Shown here: in pieces, positions 5,874 to 5,957 of the stretch
Layout: each line of letters opens with the position of its first letter
Numbering within the stretch: position 1 is the first letter of the stretch
DNA from: Acidobacteriota bacterium
GTDB taxonomy: Bacteria > Acidobacteriota > Terriglobia > Terriglobales > Acidobacteriaceae
Assembly (NCBI GenBank): GCA_021851625.1
Contig: JAJZCX010000101.1
Span: 1 to 5,957, forward strand
Reading direction: 5' to 3'
DNA length: 5,957 nt
Notes under the pieces: generated by a model
Told to the model about the DNA's origin: nothing
The model's database searches: none
What the model saw: the letters and a program-made list of their open reading frames with translations, nothing else
Position numbers and translations under genes: made by a program

Positions 5874-5901
5874 AGCTCTTAGACAAAAGAGCTAAGCTTT
5901 T
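5874..5901 (+). terminator. Weak terminator-like hairpin
   Basis: AGCTCTT (5874-5880) and AAGAGCT (5887-5893) form a perfect 7-bp stem with a 6-nt loop, followed by aagcTTTT. The stem is AT-rich and the T-run has only four bases and is not adjacent to the stem, so termination would be inefficient. It is about 265 nt beyond the threonine ammonia-lyase stop and is the best candidate for ending the rightward transcript. Confidence 0.25.
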
Positions 5902-5909
5902 GAAGTGGC

Positions 5910-5957
5910 ATGACTAAACGCATATTTTCATTGTTCAAAAATTGGAGAAGCAAAATT
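5910..5957 (+). CDS. Possible 5' end of a further gene (first 16 codons only)
   Basis: From ATG 5910 the frame MTKRIFSLFKNWRSKI is open to the window edge. The basic start followed by hydrophobic residues looks like a plausible protein N-terminus. Only a weak purine-rich GAAGTGG (5902-5908) precedes it, too close to be a normal ribosome site. The segment is much more AT-rich than the genes upstream. Sixteen codons cannot distinguish a gene from chance. Confidence 0.2.
   Translation, partial: MTKRIFSLFKNWRSKI

Larger units (their letters stand above)
5610..5957. other. Non-coding tail after the threonine ammonia-lyase gene
   Basis: These 348 bp contain the nested inverted repeat, the weak hairpin and the possible gene start listed separately. 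From about 5840 the composition turns AT-rich compared with the preceding genes. No tRNA, insertion-sequence remnant or additional convincing gene was seen. Confidence 0.55.

Overview
The window holds four genes, a divergent 399-bp intergenic region and a 348-bp repeat-bearing tail. It is GC-rich. Three things together point to an Acidobacteriota (Terriglobales-like) soil bacterium: a secreted DNRLRE/collagen-like protein, an NfrAB-like exopolysaccharide pair, and a dispersed GTCATTCTGAG...GAAGAATCC palindromic repeat of a kind I associate with that phylum. This assignment is from memory and was not tested by search.

Left part (1-1092, minus strand): the 5' 364 codons of a large modular exported protein that runs off the left edge. 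It has a signal peptide, a DNRLRE (CBM96-like) beta-sandwich domain, a Gly-X-Y collagen block, a small chitin-binding-like (CBM5/12-type) module, a second collagen block, and the beginning of a second small module. The two small modules lie exactly 300 bp (100 codons) apart.

Middle (1093-1491): divergent intergenic region. The minus strand carries a good sigma70-type promoter for the collagen-like gene (TTGTCG, 17 bp, TATTAT). An inverted repeat sits over the predicted transcription start, followed by a leader of about 190 nt. No clear promoter was recognised for the rightward genes.

Right part (1492-5609, plus strand): three closely spaced genes. The first encodes an exported protein with two nearly identical TPR units and a C-terminal outer-membrane beta-barrel-like domain (NfrA-like). 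Nine bp later comes an NfrB-like membrane family 2 glycosyltransferase with the DxD, TED and QxxRW signatures of processive polysaccharide synthases. It closely resembles the catalytic half of E. coli NfrB but lacks that protein's C-terminal MshEN-type c-di-GMP-binding region. About 45 bp downstream is a threonine ammonia-lyase with a C-terminal ACT domain, which is metabolically unrelated but probably cotranscribed.

The likely biology is a compact glycan synthesis and export module (inner-membrane synthase plus TPR/barrel exporter) facing a secreted collagen-like, carbohydrate-binding surface protein. Joint action of the two sides is inference. The tail (5610-5957) holds a nested inverted repeat, a weak terminator-like hairpin and possibly the first 16 codons of another gene.
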